In this document: piece after piece, positions 1-10,429 of the stretch
How the letters are laid out: each line of letters starts with the position of its first letter
How positions within the stretch are numbered: the stretch's first letter is position 1
Assembly (NCBI GenBank): GCA_910592205.1
Contig: CAJVPJ010000546.1
Span: 1 to 22,262, forward strand
Reading direction: 5' to 3'
Length of the DNA: 22,262 nucleotides
Origin: Paraglomus occultum
Lineage: Eukaryota; Glomeromycota; Glomeromycetes; Paraglomerales; Paraglomeraceae
Notes under the pieces: generated by a model
Seen by the model: the letters and a program-made list of their open reading frames with translations, nothing else
Told to the model about the DNA's origin: nothing
Databases searched by the model: none
Program-made: the position numbers and the translations under genes

Positions 1-1174
1 AATACACACGTTATAACGATAACGATAAACTATGGCGTCAATGTTCACTTTGTCTGGTTTTGTTGCAGCACGCCCCATATAAATAAAGAGGGAGCTGGGT
101 TGCAGCATAAATAATCAAATATCTGACGGTATGTTAATACGCGGTTTATGCTGAACTACAGTAAACTAGTAATATTTTCAATTGTACGGGTCCTTCATCA
201 TTGTTTCGCACAATACTTGTCCTAATTGAAAAAAAAAAAAGACATTATTCGATATTGCTTCTATACAATGTCGCACCGAGCGACACCAAGAAATCGTGTG
301 ATTTAAATTGCTCACTACGCTTGTAGATATTGCATTCTTCTCAGATATGACGGTTTCCGGTTCGGCAGTGTCGTGGGGGTTGCAATTGGAAGAGTGGTTG
401 AAGCTTGCTCAGTATTAGTATTAATAAGATTCTGGATAAGAAAACATGCAGCTGTCGTGGCAAAAGCAAATTTGATACCAAATGCCCGTATTACGTATAT
501 GAATTTAAGGACAATTTTTAATTTTATGATGGATTCTGTATTTGCGTGCATTATTATCGTAAATGCTCCTCAACGGTTTGTAATGGTATAGGTACTATCA
601 AAATAATTAACGTCTGGACAAGCACGCGTTATGTGTCAAGGTCCCTGTGTACATGGAGACAAGTCTGTCATTAAACAGATATACTATACCATAGGGACAA
701 AAGCTTCACGAGTTACAAAACTCCCCGCCTAGACTGCACATAAAACTATAACTAAGATTAATTTACCGAACCTTTGTTTGCTTAAACAGTAATAGTCGAT
801 TTTTTCCCCTTGAAAATGTATGCCATTGCATTTATGACTGACCCAGAGATATTTGGTGAATGGTAATAAGACAGTAGTATCAAACTTGTTATTAGTTCCA
901 TAAACTTCAGATATTGGTTCTCAATAATTTACATTCTTATTATTACAATAATAAAAAATGTCTTATTTTCTTGTCACTCTACCTGTCAAGAGGCAGTCTT
1001 CTAGCTTGGGTGTTTGGAATTTACTACAAACTATAATTTCAGCTCAACCTACGACATACATTGACCATTCTCATTTCTGTAAAAACATTAAACAACCATG
1101 ATTACATGCTTATTGAGCTGTTAATCATAAACAATAAATAATGTTAGCATTAGTATTGGACTTTATTTAACACT
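1..1174. other. No confident gene; 3' flank of the kinase-family gene
   Basis: I see no supported gene in this stretch. A 72-codon open frame on the plus strand ends at 591 and could be read from a fair 3' splice site (AG at 343-344). Its translation has a hydrophobic, Gly-rich start and a run rich in V, L, I and A, so a small membrane protein exon is possible. I could not find an upstream exon whose phase fits it. The opposite strand is also open over 315-551 and neither frame resembles a family I recognise. On the minus strand an AATAAA at 1167-1162 lies just past the stop codon of the kinase-family gene and may be its poly(A) signal. Confidence 0.4.
1162..1167 (-). terminator. Possible poly(A) signal of the kinase-family gene
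   Basis: AATAAA read on the minus strand, only 7 bases beyond the TAG stop at 1177-1175. The distance is short, so another signal further downstream could be used. Confidence 0.3.
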
Positions 1175-3696
1175 CTATGCATAACCAAGTACAATTGTTG
1201 TTATCATACCTGTAGTTTCCAGTTTGGGCAAATCTCCAAGCTTACTAGTGTCAGAGCATGATAAGTGTTCTAGTTTGTGATAGATTGTATTCCATGCATC
1301 ATCTTTATGACCTAGTTCTCCAATATTAATGAGATGACAAAAATTATTCCGAAGTGCTTGTAGATCTGGACGCTTATCAGGATCAGCATTACAACACAAC
1401 TCAGCAAAATGTTTGTATTCCTCTGGTGCTGAATCAGGCATCTTTGGTCGTAATCCACCCATAATATCATGCATTAAATCTCTATCAAACTGCCTGTCTT
1501 TAAAAGGTTGTTCACCAGTGGCCATCAGATACATAACAATTCCAAAAGAATATACATCTGATTTCTGAGTAAATTTGTAAGTGTGAAAGACTTCTGGAGC
1601 AATAAAAGGTAAAACACCTCGAGTGATTGAGTGTGAATTTACTGTTTGAGAAAGACTAAAATCACATATCAAAAATTTCATCTCATTATCATGCATATTG
1701 TCATGCACAACAATATTCCCACCATGAAGATTGCAATGTACTAATCCCATTCTGTAAGCATGCTCCAGGCAATATACAATATCAGACAGATACTTCAATT
1801 TCATAAGCCATGTCAAGTTGTCAATGTTCTGATCCAAATAAGACATGAGACTCCTCTTATTGGCATATTGCATAACAATCATATAATCTTCTGTTTCTGG
1901 ATTTTGTGTAATCCCATAAATATCAACAAATGCAAATGGATAATAAGAACTGCTATTTTTGCATTTGGCAATGTTTCTGAACTATAAATAAAATATTAAT
2001 ATACAGGGTCAGGTTAAATATTATGTCAGTTAGTATATAAAAAAAGCTTACCTCAGAAATAAATAGTTCTCGCATCAGATCAAAATTCTTAAAACGTTTA
2101 AGTGCAACAATTCTTGGAAAATTCTCACTTCCTGAATACTTGGCGGTATAGACTGTTTTGTAACCACCAGATCCAATCTCTTTGAATTCATCAAAGTCCT
2201 CATATGGCAAAGCATACTCTATATGCCCACAATGTTGGACAATTCTGTCCAACAATGGGCGTAATTCATGGTAGAAAACCAAATAATATTCCTGAGTAGA
2301 TGGTTCTTGAGTGATTCCAACTATCATTGCATTATCTGGAGTCAGTATTGTTGGGTATTCCTTAGTTAACTATTGATATTGAATAATAATAAATTATTTT
2401 AACAATCAATTACAATTAGAATACATACTTAGTGCTATTAATCCCTATTTGCATTATGTTACATATAAAATAATTTACCTGATAAAAATCAAATAACTGT
2501 GCATCCTGACTGCCAACTATCTTTTTGAGCATCACTTTTGTCCATTCATTTACTGCTGGTTCTAACCATTTTGCTATATGTGTGCATCCATTGCTTAATG
2601 ATGTCATCTGATGTGTGTCTGTCAATAGAGAATAGTCTATCCATTGTATATAGGAATCATACACATGCTCCACCTTGTCCCATGACTCCATAATAAATAA
2701 ATCCAAAGCCTTGTTGCCTGTAGTCCGATTAGGAGGTATTGATGCTTTGCAACAGTAACAGAACGCATTTATTCTAGGTTCTAATTGCCTTATACATGCC
2801 AGACATAATCCTCTGTCAACTTTTATCAGGCAATACTTCTGTGAAAACGTATCGTATATAAATCCAATGGTAGCCCAAATGTCCGTGGTAAGAAGGTCTG
2901 GATGCTCATCACATAACTAGCGGAAATTGTACATAATTCAATGCTTATTCAACTAAATAAACACAATATATTTGTACTTGATAGTTACCTCGTCAAAATA
3001 TGAATCGTCAATTTCATCCGTTATCTCGAGCGGAATCGATCTAACTCTTACATAATTATCGGCAATAATAGGTAAAAAACCATGCAAGTTTCCTTTATTA
3101 TATCCTCCGTCAATAATATAATTCAATGCAATCCATTCCAGGTAGGCTTGATTTGCCGAGTTTGTTTGTGATTGAGTCTTCCGAATAAACTCGTCGAGTC
3201 GCTTGTTCTTGCTAGTCCATCCACTGGATATCTGTTGATGACCGCATATACACCACACAGGACTGCATCGGAGTACTCCGCATGCATCGCAGAACCCATA
3301 GAGAGAATAACAATCGTAAAAGCGTTTATAGGCAACCATGTAATAGTTACCGTCATTCTTGGTGAATCCACATATGAGTTTGTTGCGAAACGTAAGCCAT
3401 TTGGAATATCTTCTGAACTGATCAGTGTCGTTATTGTATTTATTTGTTGGAAGTGAGTATTTTCGAGCAAACTCACTCACAAGAGTTGGTGTACATTCTT
3501 CGCTACTCCCAAGTAACAGCAACATTACGTTCACATAACGAGATAGAGATGGTTTTACTGCGTTCGTGCGAATAGCGTAATACACATTGTCAATTTGAGT
3601 TGGCTTTATGTCGTGAATGTGTGAATGATGGATTTCTGCAAGTCCATAACTTTGTAAGAAGGAATTAATCGACTTATCAATTTCTGGATCGCTCAT
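1175..3696 (-). CDS. Kinase-family protein with repeated N-lobe segments and altered catalytic motifs (4 exons)
   Basis: Exons 3696-2989, 2916-2479, 2369-2052 and 1981-1175, all introns phase 0, give 756 aa. Seen: a C-terminal kinase domain with Gly loop GSGGYKTV (448-455), VALK lysine K473, candidate helix-C glutamate E488, hinge region near YMIVMQY, catalytic loop VHCNLHGGN (569-577), DFS at 595-597 and APE at 616-618. Upstream are three shorter stretches resembling the beta3-helix C-beta4-beta5 part of the same domain (about 53-123, 215-268, 360-415). Two Cys clusters (FCDACG...CIC about 136-151; LCLACI...FCYCC about 273-292) each precede a '(T)(G/K)NK.LD.FI' motif and an LEWI or QWI motif. 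Known: zinc-ribbon plus kinase proteins of this pattern are expanded in Glomeromycotina. Inferred: the HRD aspartate is Asn572 and DFG is DFS, so activity is doubtful and this may be a pseudokinase. Substrate and pathway unknown. The start is the first ATG; a further exon after a possible donor at 1208 cannot be excluded. Confidence 0.88.
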
Positions 3697-4662
3697 ATTA
3701 ACCTTTGGAACTAACGATGTAGTTTGCACTGCGATGAAAAGGAGCCTTTATTTCCGGAGTTGTGACACAACTGCCATATTGAAATTTTGTGCCATGATTT
3801 ATATACGCCTTTCATGCATAAAATATCTGACTTCAACAATACATTTGGCGCTTATTATTATGAGTTACGTTTCGATTTTTTTTCACTTTCCAAATTTGGG
3901 TAATTTAGGTAATGAAAAATGGGCACAGCATCAGACTTGTTTCCTCACGCAAAAGTAAACGAATGTTGAACACGAAAAATAAAGATTGGTGACACATTTT
4001 ACAGAGAACATTGCCAATTGCTGACACTTGTTATTATTTTCGTCCCTGCTAATAATATATGACTTATTGAAAATAGCAGAGGCTTATTTTTCACTCTTGG
4101 AAATGTGATAATGAACATGAATGAATAAGACCTATTAGATAGATCAATAATTGTTCGCCCATCGATTTTATGACATTGACATTGTTACCTTGAATTAATC
4201 CCATCAGAAAAATCGACGTATTACTCGAGGTTAAGCACTCGATATACAAGGCCGATTTAACATCGTGAGTATAATAAACTCAACACTAGGCCACTAACTC
4301 TATTCATAGATTTAACATTAGTAGAAATCTCGTCCGAAGCATTAAATTTCAAATTATACTATGGCATGTATAACGCATGCAGACAAATTGCGCCTTTTAT
4401 TTAATTGCATCAATTAAATAGCAATCGAAAATAGACTAATTTGGTCGCTCTTAACAAGCGCATGACAGTTGGGGTTACAGGCGTCGGCGTACATGTAAGA
4501 ACTGTAACCTGTGCATTTTATTATAAACCTTGGTCCGAAGAAGACATGGAAATTAGTTATACTGTAACTGACGTAATCCGCAACCCTATCGGTACGAAAA
4601 CAATTTTCATTATTGAGTGTATTTGGGTATAAATTATCTTGTTATAAGAATAAAAATAAACA

Positions 4663-4713
4663 GACTATTCCATCTTGAAAGGGTCGAACCCATTTCAGGA
4701 TTCTAGAATAGTC
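4663..4713. repeat. Imperfect hairpin with perfect 8-bp outer arms
   Basis: GACTATTC at 4663-4670 is the exact reverse complement of GAATAGTC at 4706-4713. Inside lies a second imperfect stem around GGGTCGAACCC (4681-4691), flanked by CTTGAAA and TTTCAG. The GTCGAAC core recalls a tRNA T-loop, but no cloverleaf can be drawn. Confidence 0.6.
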
Positions 4714-4772
4714 GTAGCATCACTTTAATTAAACACTGATAATAGAAGGTCGAACAGCACTGGCGGTGCGTG

Positions 4773-4809
4773 TTGACAATATAAAATGAGCATAGTTTTA
4801 TATTGTCAA
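4773..4809. repeat. Perfect 14-bp inverted repeat with 9-nt loop
   Basis: TTGACAATATAAAA (4773-4786) is the exact reverse complement of TTTTATATTGTCAA (4796-4809), separated by TGAGCATAG. Fourteen consecutive pairs are unlikely by chance in a local window. It lies about 450 bp upstream of the SRP14 start codon. It could form a cruciform or an RNA hairpin, or bind a dimeric factor; function unknown. Confidence 0.85.
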
Positions 4810-5262
4810 AAGAACAAAACGTGTTTACCTATTTTTTTATATCTTTAATTGTGTGAGCCTGCGTGCGTATAAATACAGTACGTATATAGACAATTCTAAT
4901 TTATCCAGAAATTTTATTATTATTATGGAATACCTGTCGTGCTGACCTTCTTTCTGTTACTTTAATTTACTATATCGAGTTTTAATATTTCCTTTACCAA
5001 AATTTTTTAATTTTCTTGTGAATAAAAACAGTCTTGAGTCTAAACGTTAACAGTGACTTATTTCCAAATTGATCAGAAATCCGGTTTTCAATTTTTATTT
5101 TAAGTCTTATAACGTCGCCGCGTTGACTCCCGCCAAATTAAACCATAACTCGTGATCAGAGTTGTTATAATTTCCCCTTACTTACTATTACGGTAATGAT
5201 CGCAGCATGAATTAAATTTTACCGTCTGATTTTGGTTCACATTTACATCCAAGTTGTCTACG

Positions 5263-5883
5263 ATGACTGTTTTAGATAATGATACGGTATATTTTTTTTA
5301 CTGCACCAAGATCAGGAATAAAACGCTTGGATATTTTATCATTGCCTCTCACGCACTCTTTATCTTTTAGTTTCTCATACGACTCTCTGAAGTTTTCAAA
5401 GCGGCCGAACCAATCGGAAGAAAGGTCTCATTGTCCATGAAACGATGTATGCGGTCATTTTTTCCGATTTCTCCAATGGGCTTATTAAATTACGTATTCT
5501 CACCGCTATATTGGATATAGACACTTATGACGAAAGAAAACTAATTGCCAAACAACAAAAAGAGAAAACCGAGCCTTCATCAGAGGCTAAAACCGTGTCA
5601 TCGGATAAGGAATATCCTTGTCTTTTCAGAGCTGTCTGCGGAAAGACCAAGCTCTCTACAGTTGTATGTTTATTACAAATGTCAGCTTCTAATTGATCAT
5701 TACGACATTTACGTTAATACTCGCTCGCCCATTTGTTAGGTAACAACCAAGGATGGCAATAAATTTCTCAATGAATACCATACACTACTCAGAGGATTCA
5801 TCAAGATGAAACCAAAAGACAGAAAGAAAGACAAAGAAAAGAAGGCGGTACGAGTACAGAAGAAAAAGGCTACCACCGGATAG
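5263..5883 (+). CDS. SRP14: Signal recognition particle 14 kDa subunit (4 exons)
   Basis: Exons 5263-5286, 5371-5446, 5521-5663 and 5740-5883 give 128 aa with consistent phases. SRP14 pairs with SRP9 (or self-associates in some fungi) on the Alu domain of SRP RNA and slows elongation while the ribosome is brought to the ER translocon. Seen: start MTVLDNDT then FLIRLSEVFK, the usual N-terminal helix; a charged loop rich in K, E and S (about 45-60); the hallmark CLFRAVCGKTKLSTVV, matching the family's 'C.LRA..GK.K.STVV'; then KFLNEYHTLLR and a Lys-rich tail ending in KKKATTG, typical of the RNA-binding C-terminus. Length is normal. The first coding exon is only 24 nt. The gene is convergent with UBA2, with 119 bp between the two stop codons, so their 3' UTRs probably meet or overlap. 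Confidence 0.96.
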
Positions 5884-6002
5884 AAAGAGAAGGTTCAGGA
5901 TTAAGGATTCATGTAGAACGCTTTGTACAATACAATACACTTTAATGTGCTTTCTAACTACAATAAGTTCGCCCCGGCCCACTTCAATTCCCGTTCAACT
6001 GC

Positions 6003-8842
6003 TCAATTTCCATCACCAAAACCGGGCGGAACTTCAGTCAATATCTCCAGATCGTCATCTTTAATTACTAGAACTTTGTCCATTTCTGTATAAAGTCGTT
6101 TATGCGGCGACGTTTCATCCAACTCATCATCATTGTCGTGTTTTCTCTTGTGAGATGGTGTTGATACGTTTTCAGTCGAAGCAGACATCCGTCGCCTAAA
6201 TATGTCTGCAGGGTCTCTATCTACTTCATACCAGGTTTCAGGAGACTCGAATGTTTCGCTAGAAATAAAGTCATCGGAAAGTCAATAAAGATAAATTATG
6301 GATTGAGCAAAGCGAGAGGAGGAAGAGAAAGAGGGAGAGGTCCTATACCTGTGAGATATCGCAAAGACAGCGGGTGTCGCGCTGTCTGCGGTTACCGAAA
6401 GCATTGATCCGTCTCTGAGACTCAATTGTTCAAAAGTCGAATCGAGACTGTCCATGTAGTCCAGATCATATATAATTCTGATTGATCGTAAAAAACAAAG
6501 ACGACAGTAAATGATACCGGCCAACAACCTCAGAAAAGCAAACGCTCAATAGTCACATACTCATTGCTTCTTGCGTTTGCTATTACTACGTCATCTTCTG
6601 TATCCATTTGATCGTCTTGACTGTGAACAATTTTTTCCAAGAAAGCACGCAGCGTGGTTGTCTTTGTATTGATCTTTAGCGATACATGAGTATTACGGCA
6701 TATGGCACAAGAAGGATTAGGCTTGAGTAGAGACTCTGATGGGAATATCTGAGGACGTCTGGCACCGTCAAAATAGACCTGTATACAGAATTCAACCCGG
6801 TTAATGATATACACATTTAGACGGAAATAGGAGATTGAACAGAACTTGATAGAGACCGTCTTGCACTGCGACAGATTTCCACTCAACACCTTGAAACCTT
6901 GCATCACAATCATTCCCGCAATAATAGCATTTGTTGTTGCAATGGCCGGGATAATATTTCCTGCCATGGCTGCATAATCCCAAAACGTTTAGGAAAAAGT
7001 TAAATAACAGCTCATTCGGAAAAGTACTCGGAAATTGCACAGCGCTTACCTTTAACATCAAATTTTGAATTCATCTTAATATCGAATATATAAGAACGTA
7101 AATTAGCAGTAGCCGTGACAAAATCAAGAGCATCATCGTCGTCTTTATCAAACGATAAGGACGCGGTTGGATCGTCCGCTTTCTCCTCCAACAGTCGTTT
7201 GCTCAGTCGTCGAACACTAACACAAAAACAAACAAATTAGTAAGAGTAAAACGCTGCAATCGCCCAAGAAAATCTAATAAAATATCTTATGTGCCTTTAC
7301 GGATGTAACGATACGGGTATACCTATCGACAAATACGTTAAAGTTTTCTTTTAAAGACCATATTTTCTGATCCTCAAGCGTTCCAGAATTTGACGAATAT
7401 TGCCCAGTTCCATTATCTATTACACCGTTTTCAAGCGTCTCATATACCAGTGGTTTGGGGGGTGTTCGCTTTTTCCAAATATCTTCCCACGTAAGTAGTC
7501 TGTTAATGTCGTCGTTGAACACTTTTTTAAATACTAAATACGCGTAGTTATCCGATCCCATCGCCTCTCTGATCTTTATCAATTCCTGAGTCTCTTGCTT
7601 CAAGTTCTCGATCTCCTGAGCTTAATGAAAGATTGGGTAAGCAGATGAAGAATTGTGCGCAAAGAATTCGATTGAGGATAGAATACCATTATCAGCATCC
7701 ATGTCTTCTTTTATTTCTTCTTCCTCGTCCTCAGGTGTACCAAATAACTGACTAATTCACATTGTAAATAAATTCACATCTCAATATGCATACTAACGGC
7801 CCGCAACGTTGCATTCACAAATCATGACTCTGGAATTCACCTGAAGAGATAGCTTTTTGCCCATACTATACAATGAATAGGTTTGCTGGGAGTGCTACGT
7901 ATTGTGCAGACTGGATATGTTACTTTCTTTGGCTTTTCTTGACACGCGTAGCATTCGGATTCATCCTAGTAAATGGAGTATCAATTAACTATACTTTTGA
8001 CGACCAACAGCCCATTATTGTATATTTGCCAACCTTCTTTATAACGGTCACTTGACCAACATAACCCTCGGTCCCAGATTCAAGTAACGGTACATTTGCG
8101 GCCATGCACATTTCATTCACATGAAATCTAGCCTCTACATGAATAGACGCAATAATGAAGCGACAGGGATTTGTATCAGAAAATCATATGTCAGGCCAAA
8201 CCAATTTTCATATATAATATTTGCACTAAAACGCGTCAATGACATACCAAGATTGTCAAGAGCATTCATGACAATATCAAAGCTTTTGAACCATTCAACG
8301 TTGAATTCTGGGTCCATTATGTTAGCATGATGTGACTTTATGTTAACGTTTGGGTTGAATTTTAATGCTGATTCTCGGGCGACCTTATTTACATAAAAGA
8401 AACAACGAGTCAGGAATTGGTCAATGACATCATTATGAAGAAGGATGGAGTGGGGACATTCGAACGAATCTCACATGTGCTTTCGATTTCTTTATATGAT
8501 GTTTGCGAAATAGAAACTGACGATTGAGATTAGAGAGATCGATAGTATCCAAGTCAACCTAGGCAAGACAATATATATATCGTTTTATTTTCAATGAATA
8601 CGTGACATGCAGTGGAAATAAGACAACAAGTGCTTTACTTAAGGTTGATTTCACATTATAAACGACATTTTAGCCGGCAAAAAGTTACATACAAGTTCTA
8701 TATGACGGAATCCCGATAGTACGAGGTTTTTAAGAAGTTCGCACCCTATGCCACCGGCACCAACCACGAGCACTCGGCAAGTCTGGAGCTTTTCAAAGAG
8801 GGATTGACCCAGTAATTGCTCAGCGTGTGCGGTTCGTGACAT
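6003..8842 (-). CDS. UBA2: SUMO-activating enzyme subunit 2, catalytic E1 subunit (12 exons)
   Basis: Exons 8842-8693, 8558-8475, 8383-8248, 8134-8034, 7965-7841, 7751-7687, 7620-7323, 7216-7050, 6969-6857, 6778-6561, 6477-6349 and 6258-6003 give 613 aa (human about 640). With AOS1/SAE1 it adenylates SUMO and carries it as a thioester to UBC9, mainly in the nucleus. Seen: ATP-binding GAGGIG (28-33), [17 protein letters not shown] (51-67), MNALDN, SGT.GY.GQV, zinc-site pairs C162/C165 and C437/C440, catalytic Cys177 in [10 protein letters not shown], acidic [13 protein letters not shown] after the Cys domain, [18 protein letters not shown] (adenylation domain), a ubiquitin-fold segment with [21 protein letters not shown], and a C-terminal hydrophobic-acidic VLVIKDDD that may be a SUMO-interacting motif. 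The start is the first ATG in a CACATTACCATG context. All key residues are present, so it should be functional. Introns 4 and 9 have weak donors (GTTGGC, GTCTCT). Confidence 0.97.
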
Positions 8843-10429
8843 GGTAATGTGAGCGCGTTTGAAATAGTAATAGAAATAGTAAGTAATTGAATATAAACCG
8901 ACATCCAATAATTAAAAAGGGATTTTTGGCCGCAGCCTAATTGTCACGTGGATCATATGCAAATCCGAAAATCGCAAGTTATGTTTGCTTATATTAATAC
9001 ATACTTTCTCAATTTTCAATAGGCATGAGGTCTTTGTTAACGTTAGCCCTGTGAGTTCGAACCACGATTACACCCGGGCTCTTGTTATTTGACTTGAGTC
9101 CTGCCCTCATCTGAAGTAATAACATTCAAAAATCTCCGAAACTCGTACGTAACGCGTCTGATCGGCTATCACTCTACAGAAAAGCTGCAAAAACCAATTT
9201 TTTTGATTGTGGATATGGTTAAACCAAAAAAAGTAATTAGATTCCGATAAAGCGTTCGTGTAATATTGACCAATTGCTCGTAATCCAATGAATAAATTGT
9301 TAAATGTCAGTAAGACTTTAATATTACGACGACGGGTGAACGATATTCTCTACAAGGCCGGCAAACGCCAAATGGAATAAACAGTTAATAGACGTGTTTT
9401 TGCTTAATAAATCAATTTGTCAAGTCGTAAATGTCATGCATCATAAAGGTATTGACACCCTAGCCAATATACGTATTTATTCAATCGATATACAGTCCAT
9501 TGAAAATTTACGCTAATCTTGATGCATTCTTTCATAATGATATGCCATATTAATATTTGATTACACCATTCTATTACTATCTAATACAAGCCTGATTTCA
9601 TCACGTGGCAGATAGGGTGCTTCTCACGTTACACTTAAAAATCAAGGACAGGGCGCGCGCGTTAGATTTTTCTTTCCTGATGTTTATAACGCCTTTTTTA
9701 CCAGTTTACATAAGCAATTTTCCGACGCATAAGTGGCTTCTTTGATTTTTTTCATCAGTAAAATGCTCCATATAGGTTTTAGTTGAACAGCCAGCCCATG
9801 CTTTCAATTGTTTTATCAATATAAAAATAATAAATCTGCTTGCCACCCCTAACTTTTATTTGTCGACATTGTACTGAAATGTGCAATACAATAACGAAAG
9901 TACATACTGATATTAATATATAAGTCACAAATTGAAGTCTAGATATCGTGAAAAGGACGGAATTTTTCTTCCCGAAATAACAAGTTTGTCCTATAATGTT
10001 GCAGGATACAGCATTCCCATTCTTACAATGTTCTGAACGCAATTCAATTAGTCTTCGTTCAAAAAACGTCCATTATACATCTTTGAAATGTGGAGCGCGG
10101 CGCTTTAAAGCTCTCCCTGTTTTTTTTGCCACCCATTTACTTGCATATGTTTAATATCAAACTTTCTAGCACTACTCTACATTATGGCCCCGTTCTAAAT
10201 AATGTATATTTGTTAATCTTTCCCAAACACTCTACAAATGCCGAACCTTCTTGCTTAACCGTGCTTTCGGTATTGTTTTTCGTCATAGTGTTTAGTTGAC
10301 GAGAACGTTGCCAACCAATTTCGCGCGCGTATATATACACCCACCCAATAAGTACCCGAATTACTATATTAAAATATTAAAATACCTGGTCAGAGAACTA
10401 CAGTATTCAGGGGATTCGGATCTGGTATA
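8843..10429. other. Divergent spacer between UBA2 and the small orphan gene
   Basis: This region should contain the promoter of UBA2 and that of the rightward genes. I find no gene. An 87-codon frame at 10042-9779 (minus) lacks an ATG at its start, contains splice-like signals only 34 nt apart and has no recognisable motif. A frame at 10090-10299 likewise has no ATG start. Local oddities are a tRNA-B-box-like GAGTTCGAACC near 9050, a GCGCGCGCG run near 9652 and the alternating purine-pyrimidine tract at 10322-10340. Confidence 0.5.
10322..10340. promoter_or_regulatory. CG-repeat fused to a TATATATA tract, possible core promoter
   Basis: CGCGCGCG (10322-10329) runs straight into TATATATACAC, giving 19 bases of strict purine-pyrimidine alternation. 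The TATA-like part lies about 95 bp upstream of the ATG at 10430, a reasonable place for a core promoter element if the 5' UTR is about 60 nt. The alternation also fits a Z-DNA-prone segment. No transcription start evidence is available from sequence alone. Confidence 0.4.

Larger units (their letters stand above)
3697..5262. other. Divergent intergenic spacer between kinase-family gene and SRP14
   Basis: This 1.6 kb region must hold the promoters of two divergent genes. I see no convincing spliced gene. Open frames at 3734-3958 and 4464-4632 (plus) lack homology I recognise; the latter (56 aa from its ATG) has no clear upstream exon. The notable content is a cluster of inverted repeats at 4663-4809, listed separately. 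The remainder is AT-rich with short A and T runs. Confidence 0.5.

Noticed and set aside
315-591. Overlapping open frames on both strands near the left end
   Set aside because: No ATG-led frame with a recognisable motif; an acceptor at 343-344 exists but no upstream exon with matching phase was found, so no gene was called.
3123-3476. Open frames overlapping exon 1 of the kinase-family gene on both strands
   Set aside because: The chosen minus-strand frame carries the Cys cluster and the repeated motifs; the others are shadows.
4441-4632. 63-codon open frame with a KPWSEEDMEI stretch slightly like a Myb repeat
   Set aside because: Only a few residues match, the spaced tryptophans of a Myb repeat are missing, and no flanking exon was found.
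9044-9080. tRNA-like or SINE-like box with GAGTTCGAACC and AGCCC...GGGCT ends
   Set aside because: The T-arm-like stem has mismatches, no D or anticodon arm fits on either strand, and no matching acceptor stem exists.
9779-10042. 87-codon minus-strand frame
   Set aside because: It starts at TTG rather than ATG, has no motif, and the only splice signals within it are 34 nt apart.
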